A DNA stretch of 7,313 bases from JAFGJQ01 sp964586145 (GCA_964586145.1 CAZPHH010000138.1:1-7313), one strand, 5' to 3'. Shown: positions 1 through 6,564, numbered from the stretch's first letter. Translations and numbers: made by a program. The notes: generated by a model not told the origin, from the letters alone.

Positions 1-70
<70 letters not shown>

Positions 71-145
71 GTTCTCGTAAACCACGCCGCCCTTGATCGT
101 TGCGGGGACCTGCCGGAACTCGGCAGCGCGGCCCAAGACGCGGGT

Positions 146-168
146 TCGCGCGGTGTCACACCGCGCGA
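146..168. repeat. Strong perfect hairpin between tRNA-Ala and the SUKH gene
   Basis: TCGCGCGGTG (146-155), loop TCA, CACCGCGCGA (159-168): a perfect 10-bp stem with a 3-base loop. It could end transcription of the tRNA or of something on the opposite strand, but no T-run follows on either side, so it is not a classical intrinsic terminator. The rest of 71-314 holds no convincing gene. A short - strand reading frame there ends inside the tRNA and is discussed under findings. Confidence 0.6.
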
Positions 169-314
169 GGGCGCCTCGGAGGTCCGCGACGCCCGGGCGA
201 ACGCCACGCAACACCACGCCACCCACGCATCGCTTGAGTCGATAAGCTCCTCTGTGTACGATCGCGGCGAGGCATCTGACAGATCGGAGATCATTCGACC
301 ACAAAGACCGTGCC

Positions 315-1823
315 ATGTCCTTCCCTGACCTGAAGCGACCGATCCCCAACTGGGAGCGATTCCTGAGACGTTGGAGCCGCGAGTGGCTTGGCACGCACAA
401 GCAGTTTGCGTCCTCTGTGGGCCAAAGCAAGTGGTTAGGCTACAAGCCTGCAACCGAACGGCAGATCGCCGCCGCCGAAAAGCGACTCGGCTTTGTTCTG
501 CCGCCGTCTTACAAGTCCTTCCTGCAAGTCAGCAACGGTTGGCGCTCGACTTTCTCGTTGATCGGGTCCCTGCGACCAGCCAAGGACATCGAACAGCTTG
601 CCGTGTTCGATCCGGCTCTACTTGACACGTATGCAGCAGCAACAGATGAAGGAATCGATGAGGAAGCGTATTACTCGTACACCGGTGAGACCACTGGGCT
701 TGTCAGGAGTGAACACTTTCAGCAGACCGTGATTATCGCTGACAGTGCCCCAGGGGACAGCGCGATCTACCTTCTGAACCCGGCCGCCGTAACCGAGGAC
801 GGCGAGTGGGAGGCATGGCTACTGGCTCATTGGATTCCCGGGGTTGAACGGTATCCTTCCTTCGCGCACTTGATGCTCGCGGAATACCACAGTTTCCGCA
901 TGACTGAGCTCGACGTCCAGCAAGTTCCTGAGGTGTATGGTCCCTACACAGGCGTCGCGGCACCCATCCGCCCGCGTCGAACGGCGGAGCGCACTGGTGA
1001 GGTGAGACGGTCTGGAGCGTCGACTCTCGATGAACTCGTCGCTCAGCTTACAGCTCACAATGCGGCGGCTCGAAGGCGCGCCGCGGAGGCGCTGCTCCGC
1101 CAGGCCAGTCCTCCGCCCCCTCCCTCAGAATCCTATTACGACAGCCTGGTTACCGAGTTGGAAGGAATGGACAAGGGCGAAGGCGGCTTTTATGCCTACT
1201 TGGCCAAAGCGCTGAGGCGCCAAGCGCACGAGCGCCCTCGAAGAGATCTGATCGGAAGATTCGCGGAAGTGCTTCGCGGCGACCATGAGCCGCTGATTCG
1301 CGCCGCGGCGGCCGCAATGCTGGGCGAGCACGGGGACGAGCACGCGATCGAGATTCTTATCACAGCGCTCGGTGACGACCCCGAAGTTGACGGCTGCGTA
1401 CTGACGTCGCTGGGGTATCTCAGCATGTACTATCTTCCGAAGGTCAATGCCCGGTGGTTGGCCGAGCGGCTCAAACGTGGCAACTTGGGCGATCACAATC
1501 GCCATCGCGTACTGGAATTCCTCGGCGAATCGGGCGCCCCCCTTGCTCTGCGGGTTCTGATGGCGTGCGTCAGCGCTGATAGTGACGACGATTTGCTCGG
1601 CTCGGCCGCGCTGGCGGCTGGGAAGCTAGGAGATAGTGCTGTGCCTCCCCTCGGGAAGAAGCTCCGGAACCGTAGCGTACGGGTGCGCGCGGCCGCGGCC
1701 GCCGGACTTGGCGCAACCCAATCGTCGACGGCAATTGCGCTGCTGAAGAAGGCCCTGCGCGACGCTGACAAGGACGTGAGGGGGAAGGCCAAGATCGCAA
1801 TTGACGAGATTCGCTCAGCGTAA
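315..1823 (+). CDS. SUKH (SMI1/KNR4) domain protein with C-terminal HEAT-type repeats
   Basis: A 502-residue cytoplasmic protein without signal peptide or membrane segment. Residues about 41-195 form a SUKH/SMI1-KNR4 domain: the signature helix AEKRLGFVLPPSYKSFL (54-70) leads to SNGW (73-76), and the later strand-turn GDSAIYLLNP (147-156) and acidic EDGEWEAW (161-168) fit the family. Residues about 235-500 are alanine-rich paired helices typical of HEAT or PBS-lyase-like repeats (about 240-262, 311-350, 425-465, 466-500), with DPEV and DKDVRGKA turn motifs. A Pro/Arg-rich linker (205-235) joins the halves. SUKH proteins often act as immunity proteins against polymorphic toxins, and HEAT repeats bind proteins. 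A toxin-neutralising or scaffold role is inference; no toxin gene is adjacent. The ATG at 315 starts the domain cleanly but has no clear ribosome binding site. The gene stands alone and converges on the macro-domain gene. Confidence 0.88.
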   Translation: MSFPDLKRPIPNWERFLRRWSREWLGTHKQFASSVGQSKWLGYKPATERQIAAAEKRLGFVLPPSYKSFLQVSNGWRSTFSLIGSLRPAKDIEQLAVFDPALLDTYAAATDEGIDEEAYYSYTGETTGLVRSEHFQQTVIIADSAPGDSAIYLLNPAAVTEDGEWEAWLLAHWIPGVERYPSFAHLMLAEYHSFRMTELDVQQVPEVYGPYTGVAAPIRPRRTAERTGEVRRSGASTLDELVAQLTAHNAAARRRAAEALLRQASPPPPPSESYYDSLVTELEGMDKGEGGFYAYLAKALRRQAHERPRRDLIGRFAEVLRGDHEPLIRAAAAAMLGEHGDEHAIEILITALGDDPEVDGCVLTSLGYLSMYYLPKVNARWLAERLKRGNLGDHNRHRVLEFLGESGAPLALRVLMACVSADSDDDLLGSAALAAGKLGDSAVPPLGKKLRNRSVRVRAAAAAGLGATQSSTAIALLKKALRDADKDVRGKAKIAIDEIRSA

Positions 1824-2081
1824 CATCCATCAATTCGTTGATTCCGGCAAAGTGTCAGGATGGTCCTTGCGAGGTTCGGAGCACTCCGTTGAGGGGAGGT
1901 CTGTCTCCGCGCGGACTGCGCGGAAGCTGGGTCGGATTCGACCTTCTGCATCTGAAGGCCAGGCAAGGATCGACCTGGTGCCTATTGACCTCTGTCGGGA
2001 AGACACCAGGCAGCTGGCTCGCGTTTTTGATGGAACCGGACCGGGCCTGCTGTGATGTGATTGTGCAGCGGTGGGAGGAGT
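1824..2081. other. Gap between convergent genes, with a possible terminator hairpin
   Basis: The SUKH gene (+) and the macro-domain gene (-) point at each other across 258 bases. Transcription from both should end here. The best candidate structure is CCGCGC (1907-1912), loop GGACT, GCGCGG (1918-1923). It has no T-run, so any terminator role is tentative. A second small inverted repeat, CGGAG-CA-CTCCG, lies just before it near 1877-1888. Short open frames cross this gap but show no family motif or codon pattern that I would call coding. Confidence 0.3.
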
Positions 2082-2579
2082 TCACGGAACGGAAGGCGGA
2101 GCGGGTTTGTGGTATTCCACGATGATGACCGTTGCTGTCCTGTCAATCGACTTGAACGCATCAAGCATGAAATGGAGAGCTCTCTTTCGACTGCGATTAC
2201 CTGACCCAGACCCGATGATTGGGAAGGCCACGGACTGAAAACCATGTGTGTCCACAATCGTCATTGCCGAACGCACCGATCTCTTAATCGAGCTTGCCGT
2301 GGCGAACCACAAAAGGTTGATTCCGGCGACGTGAATGATGCCCTTATAACTGAGACGCCCGGCGTTTGTGAGAACAGCACCGCCGAGAGGTATCGGTCCG
2401 TGTTTCCCCAGTTCCCGAAATGGCGCATAGCCGGCTCTACGCTTGATGGCACGGGAGACTCCCTGTGGCAACAGCAGCCACCACGGGATGACATTCCGAT
2501 TCCACGCGTTGACGATCACATCAACGTCTTGGTCGAGCAAATCACCTTGGACGATCTGCGGGTTCATTTGCGCCGCCAT
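2082..2579 (-). CDS. Stand-alone macro-domain protein (ADP-ribose binding/processing)
   Basis: A 165-residue protein that is almost entirely one macro domain, a fold that binds ADP-ribose and often removes ADP-ribose from proteins, nucleic acids or small molecules. Landmarks: IVQGDLL (9-15) with the adenine-binding aspartate, VNAWN (23-27) at the VNAAN position, the loop LPQGVSRAIKRRAG (37-50), the HVAG strand (83-86) and the phosphate-binding loop IIGSGSGN (121-128). No other domain is present. I start at the ATG at 2579 because AGGA at 2589-2592 lies nine bases upstream. A longer in-frame start at 2636 would add 19 residues that lie outside the domain. The key asparagines are present, so activity is plausible, but the substrate is unknown. 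No DarT-like toxin or sirtuin partner is adjacent. Base composition is less GC-rich than in the rnf genes, which may indicate transfer. Confidence 0.9.
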   Translation of the reverse strand: MAAQMNPQIVQGDLLDQDVDVIVNAWNRNVIPWWLLLPQGVSRAIKRRAGYAPFRELGKHGPIPLGGAVLTNAGRLSYKGIIHVAGINLLWFATASSIKRSVRSAMTIVDTHGFQSVAFPIIGSGSGNRSRKRALHFMLDAFKSIDRTATVIIVEYHKPAPPSVP

Positions 2580-2986
2580 CGTAGCGATTCCTGGGCGATC
2601 GTTACAGGGGGTTACGTCACTGTGCTGCCTGAGCAACGCCCGGGCGATCGCCCAGGCCTTGGTGGAGGGTGTGAAATGATGTCAGCCAGTCGCGGCTTGC
2701 TCCGCGTCGCAGGCGTCGCACGCGGTGAACGGCTCGCCGGTCTCGTCCGGCGGGCAACGCGTGGGCCCGCCGCGTGTTCAACGACCCGGACGAGGTCGAA
2801 CGAATCGTGGCGCTGCTCGAAGCGACCGGCGCGGCCGGGTGAGTGGGTCGCAGGACGCCGGAAGGGGGGACGGAGGCCAAACGGGCCACTTCTCGTCGTG
2901 CAGTGTCCCGAGGGGGCGCCGCCCGGTCTGACGCCCCGTGTTCCCTTTGTCGGCACCGCCCGAAACGACGCCGGCGCCGCACGGGG
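2580..2986. other. 407-base gap with inverted repeats and coding-like scraps
   Basis: No complete gene is visible. The palindrome GGGCGATCGCCC lies at 2642-2653. Just past the rnfD stop, CCCCGTG (2934-2940) and CACGGGG (2980-2986) form an interrupted inverted repeat that encloses further GC-rich pairing. It could fold at the 3' end of the rnf transcript, but there is no T-run. Two short frames look more protein-like than background. One is + strand 2729-2842, ending RVFNDPDEVERIVALLEATG. The other is - strand 2682-2777, containing CPPDETGEPFTACDACD. Both lack starts and are best read as decayed gene ends, of unknown origin. Confidence 0.35.
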
Positions 2987-4165
2987 CTACGTGCCCAACA
3001 CCCGGCGGCGGGTGAAGCGGTCGATGGCGGGCACAACGGTGTTCATGGCCAGCAGCGCCCAGTACGCAGCGCCAAGCGCCAGGCCGTTCACGCGGAACAC
3101 GAACGTCAGCACCCCCAGGCCGATGCCGAACCAGAGGTGGCCGCGGGTCGTCAAAGGCGTCGTCACCGGGTCCGGCGCAATCAGCATCGCGGCCGCCAGC
3201 AGGCCGCCGCCGGTCAGGTGAAAGAGCACCAGGGCCACGCCCACAGGGAACCCATCGCGGACCTGCGTCAACGGAAACCAGACGGCCGGCGAGCCGGGGC
3301 CGTCGATATGCACCGGCCAGACGGCGGCGAGCACTCCGGCGGCCAGCAGCGCCCCGACCGGCAATGTCCAGCGTGTCACTCGGCAGACCGTCAGAAAAAG
3401 TCCCCCCGCCAGGATCGCCACCGCGCACGTCTCGCCCGTGTTGCCGCCGACCGTGCCCCACACCGTGTCGGACCAGGGCGGCAGACGATCGCGGAACACC
3501 TCCAGCAACGGGCGCGGGACGCCACCGCCGCCGATCAGCGGCGGATACTGAATTACCAGCACGTCCACGGTGCGCGGGGCCGCCCACGCTTCGACGCCCG
3601 GCGGCGGCGGGCTCAACTCGAAGCCGCGGTACGTCGGTCCGCCGATCGCCGCCTCCAAAGAGCCGGTTCCCTGGTGGTCAGCCGCCAGGAACGGCCACTG
3701 CGCCGGTTGCAGCGCCCCAGGGAACACGAGCGATAGGATCGCCCAGCCCACAAGCACGGGGTTCCACAGGTAGTTTCCCAGGCTGCCCAGCAGGGTCTTG
3801 CCCACCACGATGGCCGCAAACCCGCTGACGAGCGGCACCAGCACACCCACCGTCGGCGGCAGGGTCATGCCCAGCAACAGCCCCACGCCGATCAGGTGCG
3901 GCAGGCGCCCACGCCCACCCTGGACGAGGAACCGACGGCACAGCCGCTCGCCCAGCCAGGCCCCGACCACCGCCGCGGCATACTGCCCGAGCACGGCCAC
4001 ACCGAAGATGTGCGCTCCCGCCGCCAGCACCGGCAGCGTGGCCGCCGTGGTCAGCCAGCACGTGCGCTCCACGCTTGCCCCATGCGTGATGAAGGGGGAT
4101 TCGTCCGGCGCGCAGCTCCGCGGCCACGCGGGCGATGCAGCAGACGGGTCAGCCGGATCGGACAT
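2987..4165 (-). CDS. rnfD: RnfD/NqrB-family membrane subunit lacking the usual FMN-threonine motif
   Basis: A 392-residue inner-membrane protein with about ten hydrophobic segments (roughly 36-55, 57-75, 91-125, 133-150, 248-262, 267-285, 305-330, 343-360, 363-382). RnfD is a membrane subunit of the Rnf complex, which couples ferredoxin:NAD+ electron transfer to Na+ or H+ pumping. Family landmarks: SPFITHGASVER (23-34), GSLGNYLWNPVLVG (127-140), GGNTGET (240-246), APDPVTTPLTTRG (330-342) and the C-terminal LLAMNTVVPAIDRFTRRRV (371-389). It is a little longer than the usual about 350 residues, owing to the 155-235 loop. In that loop the S-x-ATPL motif, whose threonine carries covalent FMN in characterised RnfD proteins, is replaced by VIQYPPL (204-210). 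The ATG at 4165 is chosen because the family N-terminus follows within 25 residues; a longer start at 4300 would run into rnfC. It overlaps rnfC by 17 bases, suggesting translational coupling. The fold assignment is strong; flavin loss is inference from alignment by eye. Confidence 0.9.
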   Translation of the reverse strand: MSDPADPSAASPAWPRSCAPDESPFITHGASVERTCWLTTAATLPVLAAGAHIFGVAVLGQYAAAVVGAWLGERLCRRFLVQGGRGRLPHLIGVGLLLGMTLPPTVGVLVPLVSGFAAIVVGKTLLGSLGNYLWNPVLVGWAILSLVFPGALQPAQWPFLAADHQGTGSLEAAIGGPTYRGFELSPPPPGVEAWAAPRTVDVLVIQYPPLIGGGGVPRPLLEVFRDRLPPWSDTVWGTVGGNTGETCAVAILAGGLFLTVCRVTRWTLPVGALLAAGVLAAVWPVHIDGPGSPAVWFPLTQVRDGFPVGVALVLFHLTGGGLLAAAMLIAPDPVTTPLTTRGHLWFGIGLGVLTFVFRVNGLALGAAYWALLAMNTVVPAIDRFTRRRVLGT

Positions 4166-5435
4166 GGTTGCAGCACCGCCGAACGCCTCGCAGAAGAGGC
4201 AAAGAGGATGGACACACGTAGTCGCACAGCCCGCACTCCAGGCAGGCCTGCGGGTATAGCCGCCCCACGCCGTCGAAGCGATTCCGCTCGGCACGATCAT
4301 ACAGGGCCCGCGGATCCAAGCCCACCGGGCAGGCTTCCAGACACGCTCCGCATCGAATGCAGGCGGCCGGCGGCGGTGGCCGTCTCGTCCTCGCCTGCAC
4401 GGTCAGGCAGCGGGTCGCCCGGGTCAGCACGACGTCTGGGCTGTGGAGGGCCACGCCGTTCAGCCAGCCGCCCGCGATAATCCGTCGGGGCGTGGCTGCC
4501 AGGCCCGCTCGGTCCACCACCTGACGAACGGTCAGGCCCGCCGGCATTCGATAGTTGCCGGGTGTCACGACCGCGTCACCCAGCAGTGTGACCGTGTGCC
4601 AGGTCACGGGGGTCCGGCCGGTTACGGCTCGGCAGAGGTCGGCCAAGGTGGCGGCGTCGATCACCCAGACTCCGCAGTGGACGGGCGTGCCGTCGACAGG
4701 CGTCGCGCGGTTGGTCAGCGCCGCGACCAGCAGGCGCGGGTGGGCCTGCGGATAGCGATTCAACAGGGCTCGCACGCGCAACGGCTGTCCGCGGCAGAGC
4801 CCGCGCAGGACGGCTGCCAGGTCTCGCCGGGTGCGGCTGACGACGATGTCCGTTCTCTGTGCCTGCAGGGCCCTGTGTAGCTGCACCGCGGCGGCCACCA
4901 GCGCCTCCGCGTGGTCTGCCAGGGTCCGGACGTTGACGGTCTGGCGCGGCGCCATATCCATGCCGGCCACGATGATCCGCTTCACGCCCCCGGCCTGTGC
5001 CAGGGCCGCCGCGTCGGGCAGGATCACCCCGTGGGCTGTGGCCAAGCTCACCAACTCCGCCGCCGCCGGCCAGTCGTCCGTGTGCCGCATTGCGGCCGGG
5101 GATTCTTCCTGCCCCGGCGGAGTGGATTCGATCTCCATCGCGGGCACCTGCCGCCGCGCCGGCGTGTCCACGCGGATCAGCCCGCGTACGACGCCCACAA
5201 CGGGGCTATGCACCCGCCCACCGCCGTCCGGCCGTTCCGCGAGCAGGGTCCCGGGCCCCACTTTGCAGCCGGCTTCCGTCAACGGGGTGGCGGCCGTCTC
5301 GCATTCCTGGGCGAGCGGAATGCAGAGACGGTCCGGTGCGCGCGTGGAGCAAACGGGATGCTCGGCCGTGTCCGGGCGCGGAGGCAGCAGGTGCATTCCT
5401 CCACGCCAACCCCGGCCCCTTTGGCAGATGCCCAT
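4149..5435 (-). CDS. rnfC: RnfC-family iron-sulfur subunit lacking the NADH/FMN motifs
   Basis: A 428-residue peripheral subunit of an Rnf-type electron transport complex, near the usual length. The N-terminus WRGGMHLLPPRP (10-21) matches the FKGGxHP opening. Residues 38-90 form a lipoyl-like sandwich (GPGTLLAE, GRVHSPVVGVVRG). Residues about 122-280 are the region of the NuoF-like Rossmann domain, and 282-345 an SLBB-type domain (LLGDAVVTPGNYRMPAGLTV, 284-303). Two 4Fe-4S motifs are intact: C359-x2-C362-x2-C365-x3-C369P and C398-x2-C401-x2-C404-x3-C408P. In place of the family's GxGGAxFPT loop and the NxAECEPY segment, the protein reads HGVILPDAAALAQAGG (135-150) and IVAGMDMAPRQTVN (155-168). 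It therefore probably cannot bind NADH or FMN as RnfC normally does. GGPMMG is changed to GGWLNG (322-327). The ATG at 5435 has a good ribosome binding site. It is the first gene of a two-gene unit with rnfD. Confidence 0.9.
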   Translation of the reverse strand: MGICQRGRGWRGGMHLLPPRPDTAEHPVCSTRAPDRLCIPLAQECETAATPLTEAGCKVGPGTLLAERPDGGGRVHSPVVGVVRGLIRVDTPARRQVPAMEIESTPPGQEESPAAMRHTDDWPAAAELVSLATAHGVILPDAAALAQAGGVKRIIVAGMDMAPRQTVNVRTLADHAEALVAAAVQLHRALQAQRTDIVVSRTRRDLAAVLRGLCRGQPLRVRALLNRYPQAHPRLLVAALTNRATPVDGTPVHCGVWVIDAATLADLCRAVTGRTPVTWHTVTLLGDAVVTPGNYRMPAGLTVRQVVDRAGLAATPRRIIAGGWLNGVALHSPDVVLTRATRCLTVQARTRRPPPPAACIRCGACLEACPVGLDPRALYDRAERNRFDGVGRLYPQACLECGLCDYVCPSSLPLLRGVRRCCNHVRSG

Positions 5436-5438
5436 GAT

Positions 5439-5450
5439 CACCTCGCGAGG
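5439..5450 (-). promoter_or_regulatory. Ribosome binding site of rnfC, inside a palindrome
   Basis: On the - strand GAGGTG (5444-5439) sits three bases before the ATG at 5435. This fixes the start, because the frame stays open for another 297 bases upstream. The site overlaps the 10-bp palindrome CCTCGCGAGG (5441-5450), so folding or protein binding there could hide it. That effect is inference. Confidence 0.6.
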
Positions 5451-5557
5451 GACACTTCTACGGCGGCCAGGGCGGGGATGCAAGGTGGGGCACGGCCGGT
5501 GCTGGTGAGCATACCGACTGCACGAATAAACCCTGTGCGGTCCGCCCTGCGGGCCAC

Positions 5558-5682
5558 GGACCGGCTGGAAAGCCGGTAACACTGGAGAACCAGGCAACAG
5601 AGACTGGAAACCAGCGGGGGAGAAGACCGGCTGGAAAGCCGGTCCCACAAAGAACAGCAGAGACCGGCTGGAAAGCCGGTCC
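5558..5682. repeat. Cluster of five small hairpin repeats upstream of rnfC
   Basis: Three exact copies of GACCGGCTGGAAAGCCGGT lie at 5559-5577, 5625-5643 and 5662-5680. Each folds as a 7-bp stem ACCGGCT/AGCCGGT with a GGAA tetraloop. Between the first two are two shorter relatives: CTGG-AGAA-CCAG (5582-5593) and CTGG-AAA-CCAG (5604-5614). The first four hairpins start 22 bases apart (5560, 5582, 5604, 5626); the last follows after 37. Two of the full copies are followed by CCCA. They lie about 120-245 bases before rnfC and could be in its leader or be intergenic REP-like repeats. There is no protein-coding signal across them and they do not look like a CRISPR array. Confidence 0.8.
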
Positions 5683-5747
5683 CAGTGCGCCTGAGCGTGT
5701 GCCCGGACAGGAGGTGGAAGTCCTCCCAGCATGCGCTCTCCGGCCTG

Positions 5748-5939
5748 TCACCAAAGGAAAGGGCGTCGTCGCGAGACGGGGGCCGAAGCAACCGGAGGTG
5801 AACCATCGGTCCGTAGGATGACGAACGCGATTCGGCTGTGGAGGGCGGCGAGCAGATAGAAGAAATCCCGGCCGTGCTCGTGGATCAGGAGGTGTTCGTC
5901 CACGTAGGTCGGGCCGTCGGCGGATCGGGAGCGCTCACT
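5748..5939 (-). pseudogene. Start-less coding remnant of unknown family
   Basis: Reading the - strand down to the TGA at 5748-5750 gives about 63 residues with a protein-like pattern: PTYVDEHLLIHEHGRDFFYL, then LAALHSRIAFVILRTDG. The frame is one step off the 209-residue gene that ends at 5935. I traced it about 80 bases into that gene without meeting an ATG. The only internal candidate is a GTG in YVDEH with no ribosome binding site. It could be a truncated gene end, a gene using a weak start, or a product reached by frameshift from the upstream gene. I do not recognise the family. The alternating hydrophobic helix and strand pattern is the only evidence for coding. Confidence 0.3.
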
Positions 5940-6564
5940 TCGAAATGTCGCCGCCGTAGAGCTTGCGAATCGCGGTGTGGAACACCTCGTCCGTGATCTC
6001 GCAATCGGAGGAATCCTCCTTGGGCGGCTTGCTCGAGGACGTGCGGGAGGGCACGTCCCTCAGACCGGCCAATGCCTGTGACGCGATCGTCAGGTCCCGC
6101 AACTGGAGCACCGTCGCGTGGTCCGCCAACATGGAGAAGATGCGTAAGAGCAGGCCCATGGTAACGATCTGGTTCCAGACCTGCACGTCATTCGTATCGA
6201 GCTGGTCCGTAAGCTGTCTCATTGCCTCGTACGCCCGGCTCTCCCATTCGCGATAGATCTCCCCGAGCGGCGAAGGCGCCAGCGGCATGGCAGGAGTGGC
6301 GGGGAGCCTGGCGGCCTGGCGCACGTAGGGCACGCGATCGGCGAAGCGGCGAAACTGGCGGCGCGACACGCCGAACTGTTCGGCCAGTGCGAAGACATCG
6401 AATAATGCAGTTCGCGTGCTTTGGTTGACTTCGCCCGCCAGACGCTGGACGAGTGCCTGCCTGACGGATGCGGGGACCGCTTTTTCGAAGCGCGTCCATC
6501 GCTTGCCGGTGGCCGGGCCGCGTGCGGTTCCGCTGTGCTGTGAGTTCGTTTGCGGTGTGGTCAT
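5935..6564 (-). CDS. Hypothetical protein, 209 residues, helix-turn-helix-like; possible phage small-terminase type
   Basis: I do not recognise this protein with certainty. It is soluble and helical, with no signal peptide. Residues 1-22 are a polar tail. Residues 31-57 are helices (SVRQALVQRLAGEVNQS), and LAEQFGVSRRQFRRFADRV (60-78) has the spacing of a DNA-binding helix-turn-helix. A Pro/Ala linker (86-100) leads to a long helical stretch at 101-170 (EIYREWESRAYEAMRQLTDQ, then DTNDVQVWNQIVTMGLLLRI). A Ser/Lys-rich linker (171-187) precedes the C-terminal helix ending YGGDISK. An N-terminal HTH plus C-terminal helices recalls Mu-like small terminase subunits, but no large terminase or other phage gene is beside it, so this is only a suggestion. 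The frame stays open far upstream, yet the ATG at 6564 is clearly the start, given the ribosome binding site and the low-complexity DNA before it. Confidence 0.7.
   Translation of the reverse strand: MTTPQTNSQHSGTARGPATGKRWTRFEKAVPASVRQALVQRLAGEVNQSTRTALFDVFALAEQFGVSRRQFRRFADRVPYVRQAARLPATPAMPLAPSPLGEIYREWESRAYEAMRQLTDQLDTNDVQVWNQIVTMGLLLRIFSMLADHATVLQLRDLTIASQALAGLRDVPSRTSSSKPPKEDSSDCEITDEVFHTAIRKLYGGDISK

Noticed and set aside
2580..2636. Macro-domain gene starting at 2636
   Set aside because: The first 19 residues would precede the domain with no conserved content, and the ATG at 2579 has AGGA nine bases upstream.
2244..3221. 325-residue + strand open frame
   Set aside because: It runs antisense through the macro-domain gene and then into the end of rnfD. 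Its residue make-up changes abruptly and shows no family motif.
4166..4300. rnfD starting at 4300
   Set aside because: It would overlap the rnfC iron-sulfur coding region by about 150 bases, with Cys/Trp-rich residues that are the shadow of rnfC. The RnfD N-terminus fits the ATG at 4165.
2843..5579. Several long + strand open frames across the rnf region
   Set aside because: They are Arg/Ala/Pro-rich mirror images of the high-GC rnf genes, without domains, ribosome binding sites or conserved motifs.
5558..5682. CRISPR array
   Set aside because: Only three exact units, uneven spacing (66 and 37 bases), and the intervals contain related hairpins instead of unrelated spacers. No cas gene is present.
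5438..5732. Extension of rnfC upstream to a start at 5732
   Set aside because: The frame is open only because it crosses the GC-rich hairpin repeats. The added residues are translated repeats, and the ATG at 5435 has a good ribosome binding site followed at once by the RnfC N-terminal motif.
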